From the IMG/VR virus record IMGVR_UViG_3300050821_007199, positions 1 to 42,800 of that record: a DNA stretch of 42,800 nucleotides. One strand, written 5' to 3'. Below are positions 1-6,472 of the stretch, in pieces. Position numbers and translations under genes: made by a program. The notes under the pieces were generated by a model. The model was not told where the DNA came from, searched no databases, and worked only from the letters and a program-made list of their open reading frames with translations. Positions within the stretch are counted from its first letter, which is position 1. Each line of letters starts with the position of its first letter. This DNA comes from a virus.

Positions 1-26
1 GTTGTCTATGGGTATCTCTCGCACCC

Positions 27-156
27 CATTGGCAGGGCATTGGCACCCCATTGGCTAGGCTCTCGCGGTCGCCGTCGCTTGGCTCTCTCTCATCCGTTGC
101 GGCCCTTCATCCGCTCATCCGCAACCCATTGGCAGGGGTTTGGCAAGCAATTGGGA
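27..156. repeat. Helically phased CATTGGCA direct repeats upstream of the left operon
   Basis: CATTGGCA or a one-base variant begins at 27, 38 and 49, an exact 11-bp period. A second, more degenerate cluster begins at 127, 138 and 149, again with 11-bp period and 100 bp after the first. The sites would lie on one face of the helix, immediately upstream of a promoter at 177-205. CATCCG also recurs at 91, 108 and 116. This pattern suits an operator, iteron or partition site. The rest of positions 1-254 shows no convincing gene. Confidence 0.6.
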
Positions 157-176
157 TGCGGCCCCAAAGAATTATC

Positions 177-205
177 TTGACTCTCTCCGGCCCTTACCCT
201 ATCTT
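177..205 (+). promoter_or_regulatory. Sigma70-like promoter of the left plus-strand operon
   Basis: A TTGACT -35 (177-182) and TATCTT -10 (200-205) are separated by 17 bp. They lie 50 bp upstream of the first start codon and just downstream of the phased CATTGGCA repeats, so a protein bound to those repeats could control it. Confidence 0.6.
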
Positions 206-218
206 TGGTAAATCAGAC

Positions 219-232
219 GGGCCAAACGGCCC
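219..232 (+). promoter_or_regulatory. Leader hairpin, copy 1 (GGGCC-AAAC-GGCCC)
   Basis: GGGCC (219-223) and GGCCC (228-232) form a five-pair stem with a 4-nt loop, followed by CCAAACCC, 22 nt before the ATG at 255. The same element recurs before three more genes of this operon, which suggests a shared translational or RNA-stability control. Confidence 0.6.
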
Positions 233-254
233 CAAACCCGCAAAGGATTAGCCC

Positions 255-917
255 ATGAATTGCACTCTATTCTCAGAAAACCCCGTCAACCTAAGCGCAA
301 CCCTCACCGAAACGTACCGGCCCCGTCGCGTTGCCGACTTCATCGGATTGGACGGCCCCAAAAAATACATGCGGTCGCTGATCTCGCGGCCTAAAGACTC
401 GGCTTGGCTCTTTGTCGGCCCCTCCGGTATGGGTAAGACAACCCTCGCCCTCGCGGTCGCTGAGGAATTACAGGCTGAGGTTACGCATATTCCCTCACGG
501 CGTTGCACTATCGAAGCTGTAGAGGCCGTGCGTCGCCGTTGCCAATATGTTCCGATGGCCGGTAAAAAGTTGCACCTTGTTTTAGTCGATGAGGCCGACA
601 CAATGAGCGACGCGGCCCAAGATGCTTGGCTCTCAATTCTAGACTCCACAAACCGCGCACCTAACACTGTAGTTATTTTTACCTGCAACGGCGTTGAACG
701 TTTGGCCGACCGGTTCCGGTCGCGTTGCTTCAACGTCGAGTTTTCATCTTACGGCGTCGCCAAAGACGCGGCCTCTATGCTTGAGCGGGTTTGGAATGAG
801 CAAACCAACGGCAACGCATCCGCGCCTAACTTTCAGCGGATTGTAAAGGATTCCTGCAATAACATCCGGGCGGCTCTCATGGCTCTTGAGATGGAGATAG
901 ACGCGGCCCTTGCATAA
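255..917 (+). CDS. Clamp-loader-like AAA+ ATPase (RFC/DnaX type), short form
   Basis: This 220-residue protein has the layout of a sliding-clamp loader ATPase. There is a TYRPR box near residue 20, a Walker A GPSGMGKTT at 55-63, a Walker B with DEAD at 112-115, a sensor-1-like TCN at 143-145, and the SRC arginine-finger motif typical of RFC small subunits at 156-158. It lacks the C-terminal collar domain of full-length loaders (usually 300 residues or more), so it either works inside a host complex or is an unusual minimal loader. It is first in the left operon, behind a sigma70-like promoter and a leader hairpin. V139-V140-I141 is encoded as GTA-GTT-ATT, forming one copy of the dispersed TGTAGTTATT motif. 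No clamp or polymerase gene is present in the window. The family call is solid; the precise role is inferred. Confidence 0.8.
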   Translation: MNCTLFSENPVNLSATLTETYRPRRVADFIGLDGPKKYMRSLISRPKDSAWLFVGPSGMGKTTLALAVAEELQAEVTHIPSRRCTIEAVEAVRRRCQYVPMAGKKLHLVLVDEADTMSDAAQDAWLSILDSTNRAPNTVVIFTCNGVERLADRFRSRCFNVEFSSYGVAKDAASMLERVWNEQTNGNASAPNFQRIVKDSCNNIRAALMALEMEIDAALA

Positions 918-944
918 TGGGCCGGTCGCATGATACCTTCAACG

Positions 945-972
945 TATAGTTATTAGACGGGCCGAACGGCCC
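945..972 (+). promoter_or_regulatory. Dispersed motif plus leader hairpin, copy 2
   Basis: TATAGTTATTA (945-955) is followed at once by GGGCC (959-963), GAAC and GGCCC (968-972), then CCAAACCC, ahead of the GTG start at 995. TATAGT could also act as a -10, but I see no matching -35 at normal spacing. Confidence 0.55.
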
Positions 973-994
973 CAAACCCAAAGGGGATTTACCA

Positions 995-1882
995 GTGAAT
1001 ACTTACGAAACGATTACCAATCACATCATCGCAACCCTCGAAACGGGGGTTATTCCTTGGCGCAAAGAGTGGAAGACGACCGGCAAAAACGGCGGGGGAT
1101 GCTTGCCTTATAACCTGATCTCCGGCAAGGCTTACAGGGGAGTCAATGTCTTGACGCTCATGTGCTCCGGGTATGCTTCGACGGGTTGGGCGACCTACAA
1201 GCAAGCGCAAACCCTCGGCTATCAGGTACGCAAAGGGGAGAAGTCAACCCCCGTTGTGTGGTGGAATTTTCCGACAAAAGAAGAGAGACTACAGGGCCGC
1301 GCACCTTACGCGAAACTGTTCCGCGTCTTCAACCTTGAGCAATTGGACGGCGTACCGGCAACCTTGCCCCTTGAGGATGCGGAACCGTTCAACGCTATTG
1401 CATCCGCTGAGGCCGTCGCTAATAACTACATGGCGGGGCCGTCGCATCCGTCGCTTGCTCATGGCGGGTCGAGTGCTTACTATTCCCCTTCATACGACCG
1501 GGTACAGATGCCCCCGCGTGAGGCTTTCACGGCCCCCGAAGCCTACTATTCAACCCTCTACCATGAGTTTGTACATTCGACGGGTATAAAGGGCCGTTGC
1601 GACCGCGAGGAGCTACAAGGGATACAGCGGTTTGGGGATTGCGACTATAGCAAAGAAGAATTGACGGCTGAGTTCGGGGCCGCGTTTCTTTGCGCTGAGG
1701 CCGGAATATCAAATGAGCCAATCCTTACTAACTCCGTGGCCTATATCCAAAATTGGATATCCAAGTTGCAGAACGATAAAACCCTAGCAGTACAGGCCGC
1801 GCAACGCGCACAAAAGGCCGCTGATTACATCTTGGGCCGGACGTTTGGAGAGGACGCGGGGCCGGTCGCGGCTGAGGAGTAA
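995..1882 (+). CDS. ardC: ArdC-type antirestriction protein with zincin metallopeptidase domain
   Basis: This 295-residue protein matches the ArdC layout. The N-terminal ArdC_N-type ssDNA-binding domain (about residues 1-115) carries the family signatures IPWRKEW and YRGVN. A C-terminal zincin-like peptidase follows, with HEFVH at 190-194 and a downstream AEF glutamate near 226 as the probable third zinc ligand. ArdC proteins are delivered by plasmids and phages and protect incoming DNA from host restriction. The start is GTG with an AGGGGATTT ribosome site, preceded by leader hairpin copy 2. N143-N144-Y145 is encoded AAT-AAC-TAC, making another copy of the dispersed motif in the reverse orientation. 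The family assignment is strong; restriction targets cannot be read from sequence. Confidence 0.88.
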   Translation: MNTYETITNHIIATLETGVIPWRKEWKTTGKNGGGCLPYNLISGKAYRGVNVLTLMCSGYASTGWATYKQAQTLGYQVRKGEKSTPVVWWNFPTKEERLQGRAPYAKLFRVFNLEQLDGVPATLPLEDAEPFNAIASAEAVANNYMAGPSHPSLAHGGSSAYYSPSYDRVQMPPREAFTAPEAYYSTLYHEFVHSTGIKGRCDREELQGIQRFGDCDYSKEELTAEFGAAFLCAEAGISNEPILTNSVAYIQNWISKLQNDKTLAVQAAQRAQKAADYILGRTFGEDAGPVAAEE

Positions 1883-1897
1883 ACGCAGAGGGACGCG

Positions 1898-1918
1898 GGG
1901 CCGGGTGATCTCCGGCCC
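1898..1918 (+). terminator. GC-rich hairpin after the ardC gene
   Basis: GGGCCGG (1898-1904) and CCGGCCC (1912-1918) form a perfect 7-bp stem with a 7-nt loop, 16 nt after the ardC stop. There is no U-tract, so it may protect the RNA end or be a weak attenuator rather than a true terminator. Confidence 0.45.
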
Positions 1919-1973
1919 TGCGGTAATGCGGCTAAGTGGGGAGTCCCAAGTCTCCCCCGCGCTCAACGTCAAC

Positions 1974-2013
1974 GGGCCATACGGCCCCAAACCCTGAGAG
2001 GAGTAACTACACA
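1974..2013 (+). promoter_or_regulatory. Leader hairpin, copy 3, with dispersed motif next to the start
   Basis: GGGCC (1974-1978), ATAC and GGCCC (1983-1987), then CCAAACCC and the ribosome site GAGAGGAG, precede the ATG at 2014. A variant of the dispersed motif, AGTAACTACA (2002-2011), lies between the ribosome site and the start codon. Confidence 0.55.
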
Positions 2014-2388
2014 ATGGAAGCTATTGAGTGGGGCGGATACGCTAAAACTATCATCCTCAACCCTGCGGATTATGACGGGTTGGAAGTCCACGGCGTGAGG
2101 GATTGCGCGGATGAGTTCGGCATAACAGACGGTACGGCTTGCGAGGTCGATGATGATGGCAACCCTGAGTTTTACAGCGTCTATGCTCATCTCCGCGAGG
2201 GCGGTTTAGAGTGCATCGGTGACTTTGCAACGGGCGTCGATGCGGTCGCTTATGGTGCGCTGATCGCGGGTGAGCACTCTTGGCCTTTGGATATTCACGC
2301 TAAGGGCATCTGTACCGATTGCGGCGAGTCCATAGAGGGCGGCTCTCAATGCGCGGGTTGCCGGTCGGCTGAGGGGGTGCGCTCGTGA
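2014..2388 (+). CDS. Small acidic protein with C-terminal zinc ribbon
   Basis: This 124-residue protein is of unknown function. I chose the ATG at 2014 because a strong GAGAGGAG ribosome site and the shared leader hairpin lie directly before it; the reading frame stays open further upstream to 1936. The N-terminal 95 residues are acidic and unrecognised. The C-terminus has two CxxC pairs (CTDC and CAGC) about ten residues apart, a likely zinc ribbon. Its end overlaps the next start as GTGA, so the two are translationally coupled. Its position among ArdC and DUF2958 suggests an accessory role on plasmid entry, which is only inference. Confidence 0.7.
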   Translation: MEAIEWGGYAKTIILNPADYDGLEVHGVRDCADEFGITDGTACEVDDDGNPEFYSVYAHLREGGLECIGDFATGVDAVAYGALIAGEHSWPLDIHAKGICTDCGESIEGGSQCAGCRSAEGVRS

Positions 2389-2609
2389 TCTATACCCCTC
2401 AAAACATCTGTGAGGCTTTCCACGGCGGCGGCGAGTCCTGGGAGATTGTCGATGCTCTCCGGCGCGTCGAGTCGCGCATTATGGACGCGGTAAACCTTGT
2501 GCCGTTCGGCTCGGCTGAGGAGTCGGGTTACTATGACGCGCTCTCCTCCGTTCGCCGGTTGCGCTTGGCTTGTGAGCACGGTTGGCCCCCCTTCGATGAT
2601 GTGCTATAG
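2385..2609 (+). CDS. Hypothetical small protein, coupled to the upstream gene
   Basis: This 74-residue protein has no recognised domain. Its GTG start overlaps the upstream stop (GTGA). It is mostly helical in appearance, with no zinc or membrane motif. The end of the gene contains a likely promoter for the next gene, TTGGCC (2582-2587) and TATAGT (2605-2610) at 17-bp spacing. Confidence 0.6.
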   Translation: MIYTPQNICEAFHGGGESWEIVDALRRVESRIMDAVNLVPFGSAEESGYYDALSSVRRLRLACEHGWPPFDDVL

Positions 2610-2643
2610 TCAAGTGTAGTTATTCAGTCGGGCCAAGCGGCCC
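2582..2643 (+). promoter_or_regulatory. Internal promoter, overlapping dispersed motif and leader hairpin copy 4
   Basis: TTGGCC and TATAGT (17-bp spacer) form a fair sigma70 promoter. Its predicted transcription start, about 2617, falls inside the exact motif TGTAGTTATTC (2615-2625). Leader hairpin copy 4 follows: GGGCC (2630-2634), AAGC and GGCCC (2639-2643). This is the clearest case where a protein on the motif would block a promoter. Confidence 0.5.
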
Positions 2644-2667
2644 CAAACCCTGAGAGGAGTTCTCCCA

Positions 2668-2928
2668 ATGCTAGCAACCCAAACCAATCAACCCCTCACG
2701 GTGCGCGATGCTCTCGCGCATCTCTCCTTCGTCAATCGTGCCTATCAGGTGCTCTATGCGCTCGGTGACTCCTCCGCGACCGTGCGAACCCTCGAACCTT
2801 CTGAGGCGTTCGCGCTGGTGGCTCTCGTGGCCGATGTGCGCGATGGTCAACGGCTCACGGCTCTAGATGATCTGTTGGCGGCGAAGCTCTCCCCTCGCAT
2901 GATTTCTTACGTGGCCTCTGGTCTGTGA
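2668..2928 (+). CDS. Hypothetical small helical protein
   Basis: This 86-residue protein is unrecognised. It begins at an ATG with a GAGAGGAG ribosome site and follows leader hairpin copy 4. It looks fully helical and lacks cysteines, membrane segments and catalytic motifs. A stem-loop (about 2937-2957, GGGGGCCG against CGGCTCCCC with a bulge) follows it and separates it from the DUF2958 gene. Confidence 0.6.
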   Translation: MLATQTNQPLTVRDALAHLSFVNRAYQVLYALGDSSATVRTLEPSEAFALVALVADVRDGQRLTALDDLLAAKLSPRMISYVASGL

Positions 2929-2981
2929 TCTCAACCGGGGGCCGTACTGCGGCTCCCCATAACCTTCTAAGGAATAACTAC

Positions 2982-3350
2982 ATGGCTCGGCAAAAAATGA
3001 TTTTAGATTCTCAACGCGCAACCCTTTTGAAGAATGGCGCGGCGAATCTCGCGCATCGTCTCGATGACGGCAACACAGAGGACTTCCGGCCCGTCGTCAA
3101 ACTGTTCAACCCCTGCGGTGCTGCTACGTGGCTCTTGTCTGAATTGGATGAGGACGGCGATACCGCTTTCGGCCTCTGTGATCTCGGCATGGGGTCGCCG
3201 GAGTTGGGTTATATCTCTCTGGCTGAGGTCGCGGAAGTTCAATTGCCGCACGGCCTCTACATCGAACGCGATATCCATTTCACGGCTAAGAAGACGCTCT
3301 CCGAATATGCAACTGAGGCGCGGGCGGCTGGCAGAATTGAGGCGTACTAA
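2982..3350 (+). CDS. DUF2958 domain protein
   Basis: This 122-residue protein has the full DUF2958 signature: a PVVKLFNP segment near residue 36, then GAATWLLSELD, FGLCDLGMGSPELGY and a C-terminal EARAAGRI. DUF2958 proteins are common on conjugative plasmids and integrative elements, often beside antirestriction genes, and their biochemical role is not established. The start at 2982 sits on a copy of the dispersed motif: GAATAACTACA spans 2972-2982 and its last base is the A of the ATG. Its partnership with ArdC in one operon supports a plasmid-establishment module. Confidence 0.85.
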   Translation: MARQKMILDSQRATLLKNGAANLAHRLDDGNTEDFRPVVKLFNPCGAATWLLSELDEDGDTAFGLCDLGMGSPELGYISLAEVAEVQLPHGLYIERDIHFTAKKTLSEYATEARAAGRIEAY

Positions 3351-3536
3351 ATGGCGAAGCTCATCATCGAAATTGAGTTCGGCAATGATGGGATGCTTCG
3401 ATATTCTCAGGCGCGGTCGGTCATCCGCGACGGCCTGGGTATGTCTGAGCATCGCGCCAAACCAACCGTAGGCGACGGCGGCACCTTCCGCGACGTGAAC
3501 GGCAACCGGGTAGGAAAGTGGGAGGTAGTCGAGTAA
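3351..3536 (+). CDS. Hypothetical small protein
   Basis: This 61-residue protein starts on the base after the DUF2958 stop and ends overlapping the next start as TAATG, so it is embedded in a coupled chain. It has a short strand-rich N-terminus and a C-terminal DVNGNRVGKWEVVE tail. Small proteins of this type are common in phages and plasmids; I cannot give a function. Confidence 0.62.
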   Translation: MAKLIIEIEFGNDGMLRYSQARSVIRDGLGMSEHRAKPTVGDGGTFRDVNGNRVGKWEVVE

Positions 3537-3844
3537 TGGAATGGTCAGAGGGTATGCAGGTTTTGCGCGAGTGGCGCGTCTACGGCCCTGCGCTGGTGTT
3601 GCATGAGGGCCGGTACTTTGTCTTCTCGCGCACGGCTCTGGTGAGCGACGGCCCAACGGTTGAACAGGCTCTAAAAAACGGGGGGTTCCTCCCCCGTCGC
3701 CCTTCCAGCTACAAGCCGTTTGTTGCGGTCGGCCCCAACGTCGTGCAGGAGAATACTGCTGTATGCGTGGCGCGGTCGAAGACTATGGCGGTGCGGATTG
3801 CCAACGCGCTCAACGAGTACATTCCGGGGGATAGGGGGTTTTGA
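3536..3844 (+). CDS. Hypothetical protein
   Basis: This 102-residue protein is unrecognised. The ATG at 3536 was chosen because it overlaps the upstream TAA (TAATG) and has GGAGG 10 nt upstream. The sequence mixes strands and helices and contains an SKTMAVRIANALNEY segment near the C-terminus, of a kind seen in small DNA- or RNA-binding folds, though that is weak. A tiny membrane-protein gene follows within two bases. Confidence 0.6.
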   Translation: MEWSEGMQVLREWRVYGPALVLHEGRYFVFSRTALVSDGPTVEQALKNGGFLPRRPSSYKPFVAVGPNVVQENTAVCVARSKTMAVRIANALNEYIPGDRGF

Positions 3845-3845
3845 A

Positions 3846-3974
3846 ATGTGGGCTATCGTTGATTTCATCGGGCTTTGCCTTGTTCTCTGTTTCGCTGGCG
3901 TGATGTTTGACGAGTTATTCAAGTTTCTCGGTGATCTGTGGCGCATCCTGATAGGTCGGCCAATCGACCGCTAG
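3846..3974 (+). CDS. Tiny single-pass membrane protein
   Basis: This is a 42-residue protein. One hydrophobic segment (about residues 3-22, including IGLCLVLCFAGV) is followed by an amphipathic, basic C-terminal tail. It starts two bases after the upstream stop and is the last gene before the bidirectional terminator at 3998. Candidate roles are a membrane-depolarising, exclusion or holin-like peptide; none can be proved from sequence. Confidence 0.5.
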   Translation: MWAIVDFIGLCLVLCFAGVMFDELFKFLGDLWRILIGRPIDR

Positions 3975-3997
3975 ATGGGTGCAATAGAGCCGCAAAT

Positions 3998-4028
3998 AAA
4001 AGCCGTGGGGCGTGTTCCCACGGCTTTT
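3998..4028. terminator. Bidirectional rho-independent terminator between converging operons
   Basis: A perfect 12-bp stem (3998-4009 with 4017-4028) has a 7-nt loop. The stem starts with AAAA and ends with TTTT, so it works in both directions. It separates the plus-strand left operon from the minus-strand module ending at 4087. Confidence 0.9.
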
Positions 4029-4086
4029 CTGCGCTCCGGGTAGGGGTAAGGGTCGTCCGGGGTGGCTCCGGGCCGTCCTGGGCCTC

Positions 4087-4677
4087 CTATGCGTTGAGCG
4101 TGAAGTTGGCGACGGTGACGGTGCAGAGGGGCGGCGGCTCGTCTCCGGCCTTGACGGTCTTCTGCTCTCTGGTGACACCTGACGGGGTGAAGTTGGCTCC
4201 GATGGCAAAGACGTACAACGGGTCTTCCTCGGTTATGTCGCCGGGGTGCTGCTGTAGGTCTATCGGGGCTTGCGGATTGCTGGCGACGTTCGACATAAAC
4301 GTACCCTGAATCTTGCCGGTTCCGGTGTTCGCCATGAGGTCGGCTCCTCGGATGAGAAACGCGGCCTCTGGTAAGTCGGTCGGGCCTCCGATGGGTTCGG
4401 CCTCGGTCGCGGAGAGGGGTAGCCAATCGTTCGGGTTGTCGGTGGCTCCGGCCAACGTCGCTCGACCGTAGAGGGTGAGGATTAGCGTTCCTGGGCCTGA
4501 CGGCTTGGCTATGCCGGTTGCTACAACGTCAAAGGGGTTGAGGTTGAAGTTACTGCTTCCCGGCACGGTGACGATACAGGGGGCGTGTTCCTGATCTCGC
4601 ATCATCACAAGGGCGGGGTTGGAGTCCATGAGTTTGAGCACGGCGGCGGGTGGGGCTTTATCGACCACGGTTGACAT
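4087..4677 (-). CDS. Putative virion or decoration-type protein
   Basis: This 196-residue, strand-rich protein has no zinc or membrane motif and is unlike its small zinc-protein neighbours. It carries TLILTLYGRATLAG and an N-terminal AAVLKLMDSNPALVMM segment. It has a strong AAAGGAG ribosome site, lies alone after a hairpin at 4726-4751, and is the last minus-strand gene before the terminator at 4028. The beta-rich composition suggests a structural, decoration or fibre-associated protein, but I recognise no family. Confidence 0.6.
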   Translation of the reverse strand: MSTVVDKAPPAAVLKLMDSNPALVMMRDQEHAPCIVTVPGSSNFNLNPFDVVATGIAKPSGPGTLILTLYGRATLAGATDNPNDWLPLSATEAEPIGGPTDLPEAAFLIRGADLMANTGTGKIQGTFMSNVASNPQAPIDLQQHPGDITEEDPLYVFAIGANFTPSGVTREQKTVKAGDEPPPLCTVTVANFTLNA

Positions 4678-4725
4678 AAGCGGCTCCTTTGCGGGTTGGG
4701 GGCGATTAGGGCCGTGGCTGGTGAA

Positions 4726-4751
4726 ACGGCCCCCGATGTTTTGGGGGCCGT
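4726..4751 (-). terminator. Hairpin between the small-protein operon and the 4087-4677 gene
   Basis: ACGGCCCCC (4726-4734) and GGGGGCCGT (4743-4751) form a perfect 9-bp stem with an 8-nt loop, followed on the minus strand by TTTCACC. It lies 7 nt after the stop of a tiny reading frame and could partly terminate minus-strand transcripts. The short U-run makes termination incomplete at best. Confidence 0.5.
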
Positions 4752-4758
4752 CCCTTCC

Positions 4759-4848
4759 CTAGAGTTGCCTGTGTGTTAGATACCACAAAAGCAGTCCTAG
4801 TAACGCGACCGCTGTGTTACGATCTAGTCTGATCTGCAAAACAATCAT
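4759..4848 (-). CDS. Tiny hydrophobic peptide (29 aa)
   Basis: A 29-codon frame starts at an ATG with an AAAGGTGGG ribosome site about 10 nt upstream. It encodes a basic N-terminus followed by TAVALLGLLLWYL, enough for one short membrane segment. It fills part of an otherwise gene-poor stretch (4682-5008), between two strong hairpins. It may be a real small membrane protein; coding evidence is limited to the ribosome site and hydrophobic pattern. Confidence 0.35.
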   Translation of the reverse strand: MIVLQIRLDRNTAVALLGLLLWYLTHRQL

Positions 4849-4874
4849 TTTGACCGTCCCACCTTTCTGAGATT

Positions 4875-4898
4875 GGCCCGATGTTCCTGCATCGGGCC
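4875..4898 (+). terminator. Perfect hairpin in the 4682-5008 intergenic stretch
   Basis: GGCCCGATG (4875-4883) and CATCGGGCC (4890-4898) form a 9-bp stem with a 6-nt loop, followed on the plus strand by TTTCTCG. The plus-strand orientation has the better U-run, so it may stop antisense transcription into the minus operon. On the minus strand it is a plain stem-loop. Confidence 0.5.
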
Positions 4899-5008
4899 TT
4901 TCTCGTGATAGTTGCCAGTGGCAACGTCCGGGGAAGGCTGATGCGGTTGACCGGCAACTTCAGAAAGTGCGGTTTGCGCTTTTGTGAGTATACCTGAATA
5001 ACTACACT

Positions 5009-5242
5009 TCAAAACCACCATTCAACTATCTGCGGCTCGTCGTCATCGCTGCGCGGCATCCGGGTTTTGTCCTGGGGAATCCTGCGGCGTAGCTCCTCGA
5101 TGCTGGCTCCCGTCCAAAAGTGCTCTGTGGGAGTGACGACGTTCTCCCCTCCCTTCGGTCGCTTGATGTGGTGCTGTCGCATCACGAAGGCGACGCCGGG
5201 GAAGTCGGTAGGGCTGGCGTAGATGACCCAAATTTTTATCAT
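5009..5242 (-). CDS. Conserved small phage protein
   Basis: This is a 77-residue protein. The pattern IWVIYASPTDFPGVAFVMR at the N-terminus, a central SIEELRRRIP and a DEPQIVEWWF C-terminus matches a small protein family found in many phages and prophages, with no known function. Its ATG overlaps the upstream stop (ATGA). Three bases after its stop lies an exact dispersed motif copy (GAATAACTACA read on the plus strand, 4996-5006). Confidence 0.68.
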   Translation of the reverse strand: MIKIWVIYASPTDFPGVAFVMRQHHIKRPKGGENVVTPTEHFWTGASIEELRRRIPQDKTRMPRSDDDEPQIVEWWF

Positions 5243-5922
5243 CGCGGCAAGAGCCTGTATGCCTGGGTGATCTGAATTTCTAACAGGGCCATACCTTCGG
5301 GGCCGTCGTGCTGCTCGGCCTTCTCGCGGATGATCGGCAATCCGGTTTCGATGCTCTCTAAGACCTCGGCGCGGGTCGCCGGTCGGCCTTCTCGGAACCA
5401 TTCGGTTTTGAAGGCGCGGCCTAGCTTGAAAAGGATTCCGTCTCCGGCTCCTGGGCGACCGCGCACGGTTTGAAGCTCATGGCGGCGGGTGTACCAAAGC
5501 AGGGTGACGCCGGGGTTGCGCTCCACCATGACGCCGGGGGCTGGCTTCTTGGCCGCGTTGAACTCCTCGTCGGTGCGCCGGGTCATGTGAGGCTTGGAGA
5601 GAAACGGGCAATTCTTCGCGGCGTACTCGGCACATTCGCGGTGGCTCGGCGGCTCTGAGCTAATCCGGTTGACGGCGCACATTGGGCCGATGACAAAGAC
5701 CTCCTCGCCGTACAGCGGATTGCCGCACGTCCAGCAAAGGCGTTTATTCACGGCGGCGTAGAACTTGCGCCTATCCATTGCGCGAAACTCCGGCTCCCCT
5801 TTTATCCACTCGACAAACCACGGAACCGGGTAGCCTCGCCGGTCGATCGGCAATTTCTGCATGAGGCGGGGCGGTGTAGTTATGTCGTGACGGAGGGGGC
5901 ATTGCTGCGGGGCCGTGCTCAT
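5239..5922 (-). CDS. Cysteine-rich conserved phage protein
   Basis: This is a 227-residue protein. The start at 5922 overlaps the upstream stop as ATGA. An N-terminal GYPVPWFVEWIKGEPEFR segment is followed by a zinc-binding block near residues 60-105 with CWTCGNPLYGEEVFVIGPMC, HRECAEYAAKNCPF and a histidine downstream. This arrangement recurs in phage proteins of unknown function. A strand-rich second half ends in a helical tail. D-I-T-T near residue 14 is encoded by a motif copy (5875-5884, ending TTATG). Confidence 0.7.
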   Translation of the reverse strand: MSTAPQQCPLRHDITTPPRLMQKLPIDRRGYPVPWFVEWIKGEPEFRAMDRRKFYAAVNKRLCWTCGNPLYGEEVFVIGPMCAVNRISSEPPSHRECAEYAAKNCPFLSKPHMTRRTDEEFNAAKKPAPGVMVERNPGVTLLWYTRRHELQTVRGRPGAGDGILFKLGRAFKTEWFREGRPATRAEVLESIETGLPIIREKAEQHDGPEGMALLEIQITQAYRLLPR

Positions 5923-6239
5923 AGGTTCAATGTCTCCTTTATGTGCTTCATTACCTCGTTGATGATCTCCGGGGGCGCGTCGGGATGGTTTAGCTCGATC
6001 TCGGCCCGCATCATCGTGAGCATCCCATCGCTCTCGATCTTCAATTGTTTTTGGAATCGCCGGAGGCGGATATGTTCGGCGACGATAAATGAGATTTGAG
6101 CCACTGAAAGAAACGCCATAGCAAGAGCGGTGATGGCTTTCGCCGTGGGCGGCGGGGTTCGGCTCCAAATGATGAGGCTTATTCCTAGCCCTGCGACGAG
6201 GCCGGAGAGGGCCAAGCTGTATGACGATAGGCTCCTCAT
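5919..6239 (-). CDS. Two-pass membrane protein
   Basis: This is a 106-residue protein. It has two hydrophobic segments (about residues 5-26 and 35-56) and then a cytoplasmic-type tail, basic at first (EHIRLRRFQKQLKI) and then acidic and helical. It is coupled to both neighbours by 4-nt ATGA overlaps. The layout could fit a small phage membrane protein such as a superinfection-exclusion or holin-related factor, without direct support. Confidence 0.65.
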   Translation of the reverse strand: MRSLSSYSLALSGLVAGLGISLIIWSRTPPPTAKAITALAMAFLSVAQISFIVAEHIRLRRFQKQLKIESDGMLTMMRAEIELNHPDAPPEIINEVMKHIKETLNL

Positions 6240-6472
6240 CGGTAGCCGTGGCCTTGACACAAGGAACATACCCCCTGCTTCTTCGCGTTCCATCCTGACC
6301 CTCCGCAATCTTCGCAAGCGGTGAGGGTTCCCGTCCCTCGACACTTGGGGCATTTACTGTGCGGCTTGGCGTTCTTCGTCGCCTTCCGGCAATTGCAGGG
6401 GCCGCGTCCATCGGGCTTGAGCGCGGCGGCGGCAATGTCGGTCGCGTCCATCAGTTGAACCCCACTATCCAT
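6236..6472 (-). CDS. DnaJ-type zinc-finger protein
   Basis: This 78-residue protein carries the cysteine-rich repeat of DnaJ chaperones. Paired CxxCxGxG motifs begin at C41 (CPKCRGTG), C53 (CEDCGGSG) and C69 (CSLCQGHG), with an extra CNC at 26-28. There is no J domain. I chose the ATG at 6472 because GGAGGAGGT lies 7 nt upstream; another in-frame ATG at 6502 would overlap the upstream gene by about 50 nt. Isolated DnaJ-like zinc fingers in phages may bind nucleic acid or chaperone a protein, which is inference. Confidence 0.75.
   Translation of the reverse strand: MDSGVQLMDATDIAAAALKPDGRGPCNCRKATKNAKPHSKCPKCRGTGTLTACEDCGGSGWNAKKQGVCSLCQGHGYR

Noticed and set aside
27-156. CRISPR array
   Set aside because: The repeats are 8 bp with 3-bp gaps; there are no spacers or cas genes.
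51-251. 66-codon frame in the left end
   Set aside because: It lies over phased repeats and a promoter, has low-complexity sequence, and ends at the start of the real operon with no ribosome site.
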